64,000 bases of DNA from Dermacentor variabilis (lineage: Eukaryota > Arthropoda > Arachnida > Ixodida > Ixodidae), in assembly GCF_050947875.1 (NCBI RefSeq), contig NC_134573.1, positions 67,420,315 through 67,484,314 on the forward strand, in the 5' to 3' direction. Position numbers and translations under genes: made by a program. Shown here piece after piece: positions 30,831 to 41,215 of this stretch. The notes beneath the pieces are model-generated. The model saw nothing but the letters and a program-made list of their open reading frames with translations, did not search any database and was not told the DNA's origin. The first letter of the stretch is position 1, and every line of letters starts with the position of its first letter.

Positions 30831-33800
30831 TTTCCAAACAATGGTAATATCCCTGAAGTCAGTCCGAGAGTAAAAGAAAGATATGTTCAGTGTGTGACTG
30901 TATCTGCTGGAGTATATTTTAGCACGTGTTATATAGTTGTTACAAAAGGCACTTCGGGAAGAGTTGAAGATAGTGCAGAAGTACTCAACCTTTCCGTCTC
31001 CCATAGCCAGTGTATTGTTTTGGGGAGTTAAACCCTATAATTTTATTTTATTTTCATTTTGACTATCTCCAGCAAGAAAAAACACTGAATTCCTGCGCCA
31101 AATTTTAAAGACTCTAAGTCAATAATTTACACTGCAGAAATTTGCATGTTAAATCACTGAACAAATCAGAAATAATAAAGGTAGCTTGTTCACTCACCTC
31201 TGACGCTCAACTTTGTAATGCAGCTCAAATTTGGCGTATGTTTGGCTCAGTTGTCGGTTCTTATAATAAATACACGTCAAAGGGTCGCCAAAGACATAGG
31301 TCATATAACTGGTTGCGTACACATAAACTGGTACATGAGTGTTGAGTAACTGGAAATAATTTGTTACACATAAAGTTCTGTAAAAAATATGTTCATAAAT
31401 CAGCAATATCCAAAAGGTGACATGGCGATAACAAAATTGAGTTCACGAATAGATAAAAGCCTTCCATGTCGATAAAACTAACTATACTTATTCACCTGAA
31501 AAGAAAAACATTTTGTAGCTGCTGTGTTCTCATCAATAAAAATATTTATTAATGATAATTATCGGACTTTTTATCAAATATGTCACTATAATGTCAATGC
31601 GAAGTATGTAGCGGTTTATAGAGCGCATAGGAAAACTAAACGTGCAATTCCTCGAATCACGCCACTTTCTGAGCAGGCCTCAACACGTACATTGTGACTC
31701 AAATGAACAAGTTGACTGCATGAAGTGGCTGCTGCACCCCCTTTGTGCGATGTTGTGTATTGGTGTGCCCGCTAGTTTTCTGGTAGCAGCAAGGCTCACA
31801 TCTTGCCCGAATCAGATGCTTCAGAAAGTTGGGGATAAGCAATACGCGAAAGCTAATTTATCAGAAGCAGCGGTACACGCATTTAATTTGCTCCGTCAGG
31901 CGAGCCCTAAGCATAACACAAGTGCAATGGCCACTCCTGTAGAGGGCGGCATGTCATACTCATGAGCCAACCTGCCTCTTGTCTGGCATTATTAGTTTGT
32001 TGTCAGTAAGTTTGAGAGTATAACTTCTATGGCGTACAAGCAGCGGGGCACGTCAGTTTTTTTACACTCTCAGTCATGACCTGGATAATATTCCGCATAT
32101 AACGAGCACTTCGTTTTAGCAGAAAAGGCCTCATATAAGCGGTCCTCAATAGCGGCGTTAACCATGACCGATCCTTATGCAGCCCGCTGGGACGCATACA
32201 AAAGGTGCGTGCCTGAAAAACCCCACATGTGCAGCACCGGCCGAAATTACAACAAAAATGCTCGCCACAGCATGTCGCGATTCTCACTTTCCCACTGCCG
32301 CCACATTCACACTACGGCCGCCACCGCTATCGCTTCCTCTCCCCTCCTTCCCTCTGAGCAGCATTCATAGTCACTGCCGTGGCCACCGGCTGCAACAAGT
32401 GTCGTCCTCCCCCTTTCTTTTTTCCGACGTTGCAGCGCACAGAGCAAACACGATAGGGAAATCTGATTGCATTAGAACATAACGCGAGCGGGGAATAAGG
32501 AAAACTTCGGCAGAAAAAGGGGAATAGCGAATGCAGTAAGAAACCGCGTCCAGATCTGGTGCGCATTGTTGCCCTTGTGATACAGGTTCTATGCATCTTG
32601 TGCAGTGCAGATATTGTCAATAAATTTTTTACGGTTTTAAAGGACAGCGAAATGACGCATGCGCAACACACAGTCGCCACCCAAAAGGAAATAAATTTTG
32701 AGGGGCATTAATCCATTCAACGGGTAAATTACTTCCATCAGGCCAGCTTTCAATCAAATAATATTTCTTTTGAAACAACGTTAACGGATAAAACCCTAGG
32801 ACACCTAAGCACTTCTCATGAGTTGTGAATGAGAAAGCGTTTTTGCCCAATTTAACGCCGCTGAACGGTCCTTGGAGTGTTCGCTGCGAGTAATTGTACC
32901 ACAGTGGTACGTGCTGCCCGAGCCACCGAACAGAAGCAGCGCGCGGTGTCAACACCACGTGCCATCGACATCCTGCCCGACGAGAGACCGAGCAAGCAGC
33001 AGCGCCCACCAGGGCTGCAGGCGCGCGCAGCAGCGAAGCCCAGTGGGTGAGAGAGAGACACAGAGATGCAGACCGCGCGCCGGCTTCCGAGCACTTGACG
33101 GCGGAATCCGCACGTCATGCGACTGCCTCGACGACGACAACGCCTCTCACCCCGCGGCGTCGCGTCACCTTATCTGCTCCGTGGAAGCGCGCTGGCGTCG
33201 TGGCGATGCCCTCTCCTCTCAGGCAACGCCGTTTCGCCCGCTCCGCTCCGTTGAGGCATGCTCTTGACGTGGTGTCGCAATAATAGGAATTTAGGTGCTG
33301 TTTCGCTGCTACAGAGGTCGGTTTTCTTCGCACAATGGGCTATTTGGCGCTTTCTCATCAAACAGTAGCACGTGCAAACTGTTCAAAAATACATAGTTGC
33401 AAGTTTTCTGCAACTTAGTTATGTACTATTGGCATCTCAAGACTTAAAATCCAGACTACTCTGGGGAGCCGGGCACCTTGCTGACTTCAAGCGAGAAAGT
33501 GCTTCGACTGGGAGAGTGCAGGTGACTAGCACACACAGTGTATCATCATGTTGTTTTCTACGAGTATACGCTTAATGTAGTATTTTGCACAATGGAAAAA
33601 GGAATGGCTGTTGGTACATGTTTGCATCTATAATCAAAGAAATGTATGTGGGATGGTACGTATGACGCATCGAATTCCTCCAATGCAGGAAGTTTTTGCA
33701 CAATTTAGCCTTTTCATTTCAGTACTTCACACAAGCGACAAGTAGCAACCTTGTACACATTTAAAGTGATCTCTGACAGATGATTTCTGTTGATTCGTTG

Positions 33801-33960
33801 CGTTTAGGGAAAATATGGTGGAAAATATATGCAGATTCAACGCACATGTTGGAATATACGTGAAGCGAAGCATCATTGGAACGACGACTTAGATGTGTTA
33901 CAAGTAACGACAATTGGTATTGTGGCGCACTAGTAAGTGAAGCATGCGCCCTATACTTCC
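30831..33960. other. No recognisable gene; GC-rich island at 32890-33270
   Basis: 30831-31640 is AT-rich. A 107-codon frame at 31642-31965 has a hydrophobic stretch (LCAMLCIGVPASFLVAA) but no recognisable family. At 32890-33270 the sequence is GC-rich with CpG and overlapping open frames on both strands (Arg/Ser/Ala-rich). This looks like a CpG-rich non-coding block or a promoter-like island. No transposon was recognised. Confidence 0.35.
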
Positions 33961-34067
33961 GGGACAAGCCGCAGCATGACGCTGCATTTCCGTTGGCTTC
34001 ACCTGCATCTGGCTCGGCGAGCGGCGAAGCGGCATCCAGCAAAACATAGTACAGATCAGTGGGTCAA

Positions 34068-34292
34068 GCCAACACCACCTAGATAGCACAAGGCCTGTTT
34101 ACTCCGATCCATGACGTCACGCTACCCGTCCCCCAAATTTGCATTGACAAGGCTGGCGTGATAAAAGTGATGACGTCAAAATCACTGTTGCCTAGTCGGG
34201 AGCGTCCCCATTAGATTCTATAGCAGTCGGGCCAGGTAGATGACGTCATAGATCGGAGTGGAAAGGCCTTGTGCTATCTAGGTGGTGTTGGC
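34068..34292. mobile_element. MITE, 225 bp, with about 30-bp inverted termini
   Basis: Left end GCCAACACCACCTAGATAGC and right end, in reverse complement, identical for about 30 bases (through CACAAGGCCT). Similarity continues inward to CTCCGATC.ATGACGTCA. The interior has no coding capacity. CAA flanks both sides (34065-34067 and 34293-34295) and may be a 3-bp target duplication, as made by PIF/Harbinger-type elements, but three bases are weak evidence. Confidence 0.75.
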
Positions 34293-34456
34293 CAAGCATG
34301 AAGGTCAAAATTTTAATGCCATGCAATTTTTGTCGCTTTATGCGTGTTTATGCACTACATCGCGCACAAGGTATGGCGAAAAAAAATTCACCGATGATTA
34401 CGATACCCACTAACGCGAAATTTGAACGCAGCTGTATACGTGTTTTCATTTCGCGA

Positions 34457-34930
34457 TATGTTGGCTGGCGCCGACAATCTGTCTCGTGCGGCTCGTTGCA
34501 AACGGAGCGAAGTGTGGCACGACTGCCTCGCTAATCGAGAGATGGCGAGAGGCAGCGCGTGGGTGACGCGTGGGCGCAGTTCACAGCAGTCGCCGCAGAC
34601 ACATTTCCGCTCACGCAGCTCTTTGTTTCCGCAAAGACGGCGCGCGCTTCTCTGGCGCCATCTCGTAGCCATCGTCTCTGCAAAGCCCGTCTGGCGAGGC
34701 ACGACGCTTTTCTCTTCACGCTCTCGCCACACCCTCCTCCTCCGCTTTCCGCCTCATGGCTCCGCTGCGCGCTCCACCGCCTCTTTCCTCGTCGCACTCA
34801 CTTCACTATCGCCGCCTTTCACCTCGCGCTCCGCCCCGCGTTCGCTTTTATCCTTCACTGTGCTCGTTCACTCGGTTACTGAGGGCAACGCCCACACCGA
34901 CGCTCGCCGCACGAACCGACCTCTAGCTGC
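34457..34930 (+). repeat. Dispersed repeat, longest copy
   Basis: GC-rich segment starting TGGCTGGCGCCGACAATCTG and running to ACGCTCGCCGCACGAAC. The reverse complement of 59310-59735 follows it along its whole length, and 13627-13730 matches its first ~100 bases. Open frames of 171 codons (34422-34937) and 161 codons (59241-59726) both read across the repeat. The shared reading is Arg/Ser/Leu-rich and has no domain. Non-coding repeat is likelier than a gene. Confidence 0.6.
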
Positions 34931-35275
34931 GCTCTAGTAGAAAAATTAAATCAGCGGGGCCCAGTGTGAGACGTCTATGTAGCCATGTCACGAGGATGAA
35001 TGCGACGTATGACGCTTGCCGAAGGAAGAATAACGATGACAGGTACATGCCCAGAGAAGTGCAGTTCAAATCGTGTTCCATTTAAGAATTCTGTACGACT
35101 TCTGTCTCACATAGCGCGTACCCATTCTGGAGGATTGACTAAAAGTGAGTAATGACCACACGGTTAATCAAGTAGCAAATAAATAAATAAAATTTGTTGA
35201 ATATACTGCGCTATTCCATTAGAAAATAGGTGTGCTGTGTGAATACCTATCAGCTGACATTATATGCTCAGGCAT

Positions 35276-35741
35276 ACGCTCAGTGTACCACGGCTGTGTC
35301 TTACCGGTGCTCACGTACGGGGCAGAAACCTGGAGGCTTACGAAAAGGGTTCTACTTAAATTGAGGACGATGCAACGGGCTATGGAAAGAAGAATGATGG
35401 GTGTAACGTTGAAGGATAAGAAAAGAGCAGATTGGTTGCGGGAACAAACGCGAGTAAACGACATTATAGTTGACATCAAGGAAATGAAATGGGGGGGAGG
35501 GGCGCATGGGCAGGACATTTAATGAGTAGGGAAGATAACCGATGGTGATTAAGGGTTACGGACTGGATTCCAAGGGAAGGGAAGCGTAGCAGGGGCGGCA
35601 GAAAGTTAGGTGGGCGGATGAGATTAAGAAGTTTGCAGGGACAACATGGCCACAATTAGTACATTGCAGGGGTTGTTGGAGAAGTATGGGAGAGGCCTTT
35701 GCCCTGCAGTGGGCGTAACCAGGCTGATAATGATGATGATG
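35276..35741 (+). pseudogene. RTE-type LINE fragment (copy B) with 12-bp duplication
   Basis: A 5'-truncated copy of the post-RT region: VYHGCVLPVLTYGAETWRLT, ERRMMGVTLKDKKRADW, then frameshifted GRQKVRWADEI-like and EAFALQWA blocks and a (TGA)n tail. ATGCTCAGGCAT occurs both at 35264-35275 and at 35742-35753. It is a clean target duplication that fixes both ends. Sequence is close to copies A and C. Confidence 0.85.
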
Positions 35742-36119
35742 ATGCTCAGGCATTATGGAGCAACTTTTTTTTTTCTCGCAGAGTAGCACGTATACTTCTG
35801 CTACATTGTTGGTCACTATAAACGAGTAATATACGCCCGTTTGCTCGAGATAACCTCAAGATATATCCTCCAGGTAAAAACCGGCCCTACAAGAACTCGC
35901 CGCTACGCCAAGCCCGGCAATGTATAGGCAAATATAGTTGTGCTTTAAGATATGGGAGTAGTTTTAACTGAAATATGCAAGGAGCTCATTCCTACCAATG
36001 TGCATGCAGAAATTAACAGGCACAGACGGACTCTGAATTTAAATCGGTAGCAGTAGTCTGTAGTGATTTTTCATATGCAGAGCATTTAACACAAACAGAG
36101 GCAAATACGCACATGAACA

Positions 36120-36560
36120 ACGCAACCAGATGACCCATATAGTGCAAATGCCAATGTGATCCCCGTTATTCAATTTCTTGTTGCAGCACAAATGAAGTGC
36201 CCCTTCGCGTCTAATTTCACATGAAACCTTTTTATTTTTTTCTTCCGTTTTTTGCTGTTCTGCTTCGGACATAGTAACTTTAGCATGACGTTCAATGGTT
36301 TCTGGTTAGGGCAGAAAGTACGGACAGGTTTTGTCTTCATCCGTTCGCTTCTTCTTGTGTCCGTGTTTTGCTGCGCTATCCAGGTACCATTCCATGACGA
36401 TTCGAACGTCATGCTGAAGGCACAATGTCTGAACAGGAAACGAAAAGAGAAAAGTTTAAGTTGAACGTGGACGTGAAGAGGCGCTTTATTCGTGCAGCAG
36501 TAATAAGCTGAATAACGGCGCTCACATTGGCATTTACGCCTATATGGGTCGTCTGCCGGC
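36120..36560. mobile_element. Fold-back element, arms about 215 bp
   Basis: The left arm (36120-36340) recurs in reverse complement at 36560-36350. Landmarks are GACCCATATAG, AAATGCCAATGTGA, CGTTATTCA, CTTCGCGTC against CTTCACGTC, and AGCATGACGTTC. There is almost no spacer. The arms differ by several indels, so it is old. No target duplication or coding capacity seen. Confidence 0.7.
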
Positions 36561-36734
36561 CCATATCGCCACCTTCGTAGGTTCAAAGCGTGTTCCACGA
36601 TAGATGCCACTGCAGGAGGTGATGGCGCCTGATTGGCGCTTGGAGACGGATCGATTGCCGGCCAGGTCTGCTAGGCTATATAATCCCGCTTGTAGCACCA
36701 TCCTCACCACCACCACCTTGGACCACACGTGCAA

Positions 36735-36830
36735 CCTTGGATACTATACTTATACTATACTATGCGTATACTATACTAGTTATAGTATAGTTCTAGTGTA
36801 TAGTATAGTTATAGTATACTATACGTCTAG
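36735..36830. repeat. AT-rich TATACTATA/TATAGTATA palindromic repeat
   Basis: ATACTATACTTATACTATAC and its complement TATAGTATAGT recur around a centre near 36780, so the segment can form a cruciform. Simple sequence without a gene. Confidence 0.7.
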
Positions 36831-36839
36831 CTGCCCCGA

Positions 36840-38390
36840 TTCTAATATATATGGCCCAAGGAAAACATTCTAATTAAGGAGAAAGTATGCATGCACCGGT
36901 ATTATCTACTTAAAGCTCTCTCGCAGCAATCGTTGAAAGTACCGATTTCTAAGGTTTGACGTCTCGTAGTTATTGGGCAATCAGCGACACCACACACGGC
37001 TCCCTAACTGAGTCTATTAACTGCACGGACATACAGTAAACAGGCTTGTTTACTTTTCGCGTTTTATCAAAATTTGGCACTTATACGACGGAAAAAAAAC
37101 GAGAGGTGAGCGCTGAGCAGTCGAACACCAGCCGCGGTGCTTGCGCCAAGTGCTAAAACCTACCTAAACAAACACTTCAACGTTTTTCACCCCATTGTGA
37201 ACAAGGCTTCCGCATGCAAGCCGAAACGTCTTGTCTTTTAATAAGGTTAACTTTGTCGGTGTACGTTTTTATTTGTCGTGTCTCATCCCGACCCGACGGG
37301 CTTCCGTCGAACCCTCGATTACATTGTACAACTACACTGCAGCAATAAATCTGACGTTTCCACGACAACGTCAACATATAGATGCAAGACACGCAGCTGT
37401 TGCCGAGCGGACATTTACGTAGACAGAAAACCACTTCCAATGAAAAAGAAAAAGTATCTAGTTCATAACGCACGCATCCACGCTGCCCGCAAATTTAAAG
37501 GACAAGCTTTACTGTACATGCATGAACCAACTAAATGAGTCGCAGCACAAATACACGTTTGTAGTGCATTGATTAGAGCACTCGTCTGCCGGGCAGCGAT
37601 CCTGGGTTCCTGTACTGCTATATGTTGTGTCAGTGTGTGTTCTGCGTAAGGCCATGGCGTGAAGATGTGCGCTCGCTTTGGCGCTGCTTTACAGTGTAAA
37701 AAAAAAAATAATTCATTGCCGCACATGTTTTTTTTTTTAAACGAAGCTGCTTACACGGGGGGTCCGCATATATTTGGGTCGCATAGCAAGCATCGTTTTT
37801 TTGAAGTTTTGTATCACATAAGATGTTGCATTTGAACAGCGGGCCGCTTCGTAAGCGTCGTTTTTATGAACTTTTGTCCCACATAAAAAAAAGTCTGGCT
37901 AACAAAACTTCCCGTATAATTGCGGGCCGTATAACTACAGTCCCGTTATACCGGGAGTCGCGTGTACTCGAGCCGCATAGTAAGCCTCCTTATATTTAAC
38001 TTTTCTTCTAGATAGATGGTGTTGTTATAAGGGGAAATTCACTGAGAGTGTACAGCGATAGCCCTTTGGGTCCAGTCCCAACGCCGTTCTCGTGTTTGCT
38101 TAGCTCACCAGTGTCCGTTGGTTACCATTGCTGTAATCTCAAAGACATTTGCGATAAGTCTAAAAACAAACAAAAGCACAGCGCATACTTGTGCCTTCTT
38201 AAAGAATCACAGTCTGATTTCTGAGAAGCTGCTTTTTTTTAACAATTGCAGCAAAAAATTTTGATTCATTAAACCGCACTTTTGGAATTCTGTGCGCATA
38301 TGACTCATTGCATATGACATAAGGGGAAGCCACTCCGAGAAAGCATCTGCATACCGTAGTCTAACGCCACCCCATACATTTATCTTTGCG
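36840..38390. other. No gene; possible decayed tRNA-like segment at 37563-37613
   Basis: At 37563-37613 the sequence TTAGAGCACTCGTC (box-A-like) is followed by CTGGGTTCCTG (imperfect box B); this could be a SINE head or tRNA relic. Elsewhere there are long T and A runs (37697-37739) and related words at 37760-38000 (GGGTCGCATAGCAAGC, AGCCGCATAGTAAGC), which suggest decayed repeats. Confidence 0.3.
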
Positions 38391-39620
38391 CTCACATCGC
38401 ACATTACGCGTGCCCCCTACTTTAACCGAATGCTAACTCTCAGTTCACCGAGGACCGTCGAAATACACTTCGCTCTTCGTATAAGACCTGAAAATAGAGC
38501 AAATATCTCCAAATCCAACATATAACCCAGAAAATTAGAACTTTGCTCACGTTACCCCTAACATACTACCAATTTCCTCAAATCTTTGCTCGGTGTTACG
38601 TAAAGTTATCCTGGGAAATTGCGAAAGCTTGCAGATAACAACTATTTAACGTTATCCAGCACTAATAAAGGTAACTTACTGCTATGGCTGCATTTCTCCT
38701 ACAAACTTGAACTTTGGATGCACATCAGCCATTATGTGCGCCATATTTTCGCGAAATTGGAACGTTGTGACACCTATCTAATTTTCCCAGGACAGCTAGT
38801 AAATTCTACACAGTTTGTCAAACTTGCTTACGGCGCTCTGGAGTGCTTGCCTAGGTAATTTTCTACAAAAGTCATGATCAACCCTCACGTACTTTGCTTA
38901 CACATCGCCTATAACCGGTTCCCTATTTCCACCAAATATAAACAAAGTGTCCGATGACTGCGGGTAAAGCTAGTACAGGATTCGTGTTTTGCTTGAAATA
39001 AGAAAGATAACAGAGGAATCTGCTGTTATCTGCAATGTTCATAATCAACCTAGAAACTTTAAACTTTAGCATGTATTGCACACAAGGTGCCCCGAATCTT
39101 CACCAAACATGAACAAAAGGCCGTGCGAAGCTATACCAGGACACTGGGGAACGGCTGTATACAGAGTTCGAGAACTTGCCAAGGTTTTTTTTTTTCTTTC
39201 TTTCTTTTTTTTTTGCGAAGCGCGTAAATAACCGGCGCTCTTGAAACTTTGCCCACACATCAGCGATAAGATTCCTCCTAACCGCTTGAAACATAGATTC
39301 TCTAGAACGTTGAGTATTTTTGTGGGGTCATCCGGCAAACTTCGTACACTGATTATAAAACTCGGTTTTAACCTTCTGGAATACTTGCATAAGTAATTTT
39401 TAAAAAAAATTCTCTAAACGACCTACACAGCTAAAACTTTGATCATGCATCAACCACAACATCCGCCTAATCCTCATGCAGTTATTCTTGGTGCCACGTC
39501 TATTCTTCCAGGACAGTGAGAAAACGAAGCATGTGATTTATATAACGGGTTTAAAGAGAAAGAAAACGTCATCGTGTCGTTTAGTGCTGTTTTCTGCTCG
39601 TAATCACGAACAAACCAGCC
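38390..39620. repeat. Decayed satellite, unit about 170-190 bp
   Basis: A core word like GAAACTTTGC-CACACATC recurs at 38538, 38709, 38889, 39061, 39243 and 39433. The intervals are 171, 180, 172, 182 and 190 bp. Other words (CCAGGACA, TTTCC/CACCAAA) recur at similar offsets. Individual units are strongly diverged. A T/CTTT microsatellite at 39185-39214 interrupts one unit. No coding sequence. Confidence 0.55.
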
Positions 39621-39869
39621 CAAACGCGTCTGCAGAGCATTTAGTAATTATTTCCCAAAGCCTCTGATTACCATTCATACCCTGATTACCTTGATTACAT
39701 ACTTCAAAATTTTTGATGAAAGTCGCCCATAACATCGCCCCTATTCTCTCTGAATATCAAACTGCTGACCTTTGATTCTCACTGGGCAACGGGGTGACCT
39801 TTTAGTAGTTTCATATAACGCCTATAAACAGGCAGAAAGCGGGAGTTCAGCAATATTCGTGTAGCCCCT

Positions 39870-40450
39870 AATGCTTCCGCACACTTCAGCGGAAGCATTC
39901 CCTGCACTCTTCCGACCCTGACTTGTGACTTCGCCTGCCACCTGGACTCTGCCGTCGCGAAACAACTTTACTGTGTAGCGTGTGATCGGGCGACGCATTT
40001 ACCCATGCCTGTTCATTCCTAATAGGGATGGCCAACAGTGCTGCGTGCAATTTATGCGGCTGCGATGAGACTCTCGTGCACCTCCTGTGTCAATTTCCAT
40101 CCTTTTGATACTCAACGGACGTACTCTACAAGCTAAACTCATCCTATTAGGTAATAGAGCCCTCTCTGAAGAAGAGATCCTTGGACCATGGCCTATGCAT
40201 TCTTGCATGCGAAAGGCCACAAAGCCCCTCTGCACTTTGTGAAGGATACTGGATTGTACGACCGCTTGTGACAGCGGAGATTCCGCTGCGACTGGCTCTG
40301 TGGATAACTGACTCTATCAATCTTCCTTTCTCTCCTTATCTAATCTTCTCCTTTCCCCTTCCCCAAGTGTAGAGTAGCAAACCGGGCACGTAATTGGTTA
40401 ACCTCCCTACCTTTCCCTCTTCATATCTCTCTCTCTCTCTCTTTCTCAAT
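39870..40450 (+). pseudogene. 3' end of an I-type LINE
   Basis: Translation with shifts gives ACNLCGCDETLVHLLCQFPS, a Cys-His finger-like block typical after the RNase H domain. A Pro/Leu-rich tail and the words CCCCAAGTGTAGAGTAGCAA and TTGGTTAACCTCCC follow, then a (CT)n tract at 40427-40446. The minus-strand LINE at 59862-63425 ends in a similar CT-rich tail. RT and endonuclease are absent. Confidence 0.55.
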
Positions 40451-40473
40451 CTCTGCCGAAACATGAGCCTTAA

Positions 40474-40673
40474 GTGAAGCGTTAGCTCGGGGGCTCCTAT
40501 CTGAACACACGGAAACGGAAAAATCCTTCTTGGCAGCCACTGCACCCGAATTTGATGAGGTTTACTGAATTTAAAAGAAAAAGTTAAAATTTTGACACTG
40601 TAGAAAACGGAATTTTCATTTAGGCCGTCAGTTCTTTTAATAAAAATTGTTAAATATCGCCAAAACTAAGAAA
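40474..40673. mobile_element. Half copy of the TTAA fold-back family
   Basis: After TTAA (40470-40473) the sequence GTGAAGCGTTAGCTCGGGGG and CTCCTATCTGAA align with the left end of the element at 14185. The match continues through TTTGATGAGGTTTACTGAATTT. It stops where the ~133-bp tandem repeat region begins, so the right half is missing or replaced. Confidence 0.65.
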
Positions 40674-41215
40674 GCCGGCAGATCCCACGCCCTGTGGGAA
40701 TCAATGTTATGCGAAGCAGTGTGCGGGGAACCTACCAAGTTCACGAAACGACCATGAAAGCACCAAGACGTAGGTGGCTGTTTCATCACCTACATGACAT
40801 TTATGTCATGAACTATAAGTTATGTTCGTCATACGCTCTTGTTATGCTATGCCAATTTTAGTACATATCAAGTTAACGAAACGACCATGAGAACACCAAG
40901 AAGTAGGCGGTTATTTCGTGACGTACATGCCACACATGTCATGAAATTCATGTGATGGCCGATCATTCATGCTCGCCATACACTCTTGTGATGCTATGCC
41001 AATTTTGGTACATACCAAGACGTAGGCGCCTGTTTCATGACCTACACGACACGCATGTCATGAACTATCATTTATGTTCGTCACAAACATTTGTCATACT
41101 ATGCCAACTTGGGTACATACCAAGTTAACGAAACTACCATGAGAGCACCAAGACGTAGGCGGCTAGATAGATACTCTCAGAGTGGAAAATGTTCACCAAT
41201 AAATGCTTCGCATTT
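40674..41215 (+). repeat. Tandem repeat, unit about 133 bp, with common flanks
   Basis: GTTCACGAAACGACCATG at 40739 recurs as GTTAACGAAACGACCATG at 40872 and, after a unit lacking this word, as GTTAACGAAACTACCATG at 41124. Each unit also has AAGACGTAGGCGG, TGTCATGAACTAT, TATGTTCGTCA and TATGCCAATTTT. The array begins after AGATCCCACGCCCTGTGGG and ends with AATGCTTCGCATTTAAAA. The fixed ends suggest that a mobile element with an internal array, not a free satellite, is present. Confidence 0.75.

Noticed and set aside
32872..33283. GC-rich overlapping frames (126-131 codons) as a gene
   Set aside because: Both strands are equally open, composition is Arg/Ser/Ala-biased as expected from CpG-rich DNA, and no domain or splice structure was seen.
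34422..34937. 171-codon Arg/Ser/Leu-rich gene
   Set aside because: It lies in a dispersed repeat with copies at 59.3 kb and 13.6 kb, and has no domain; kept only as a repeat with a suggested test.
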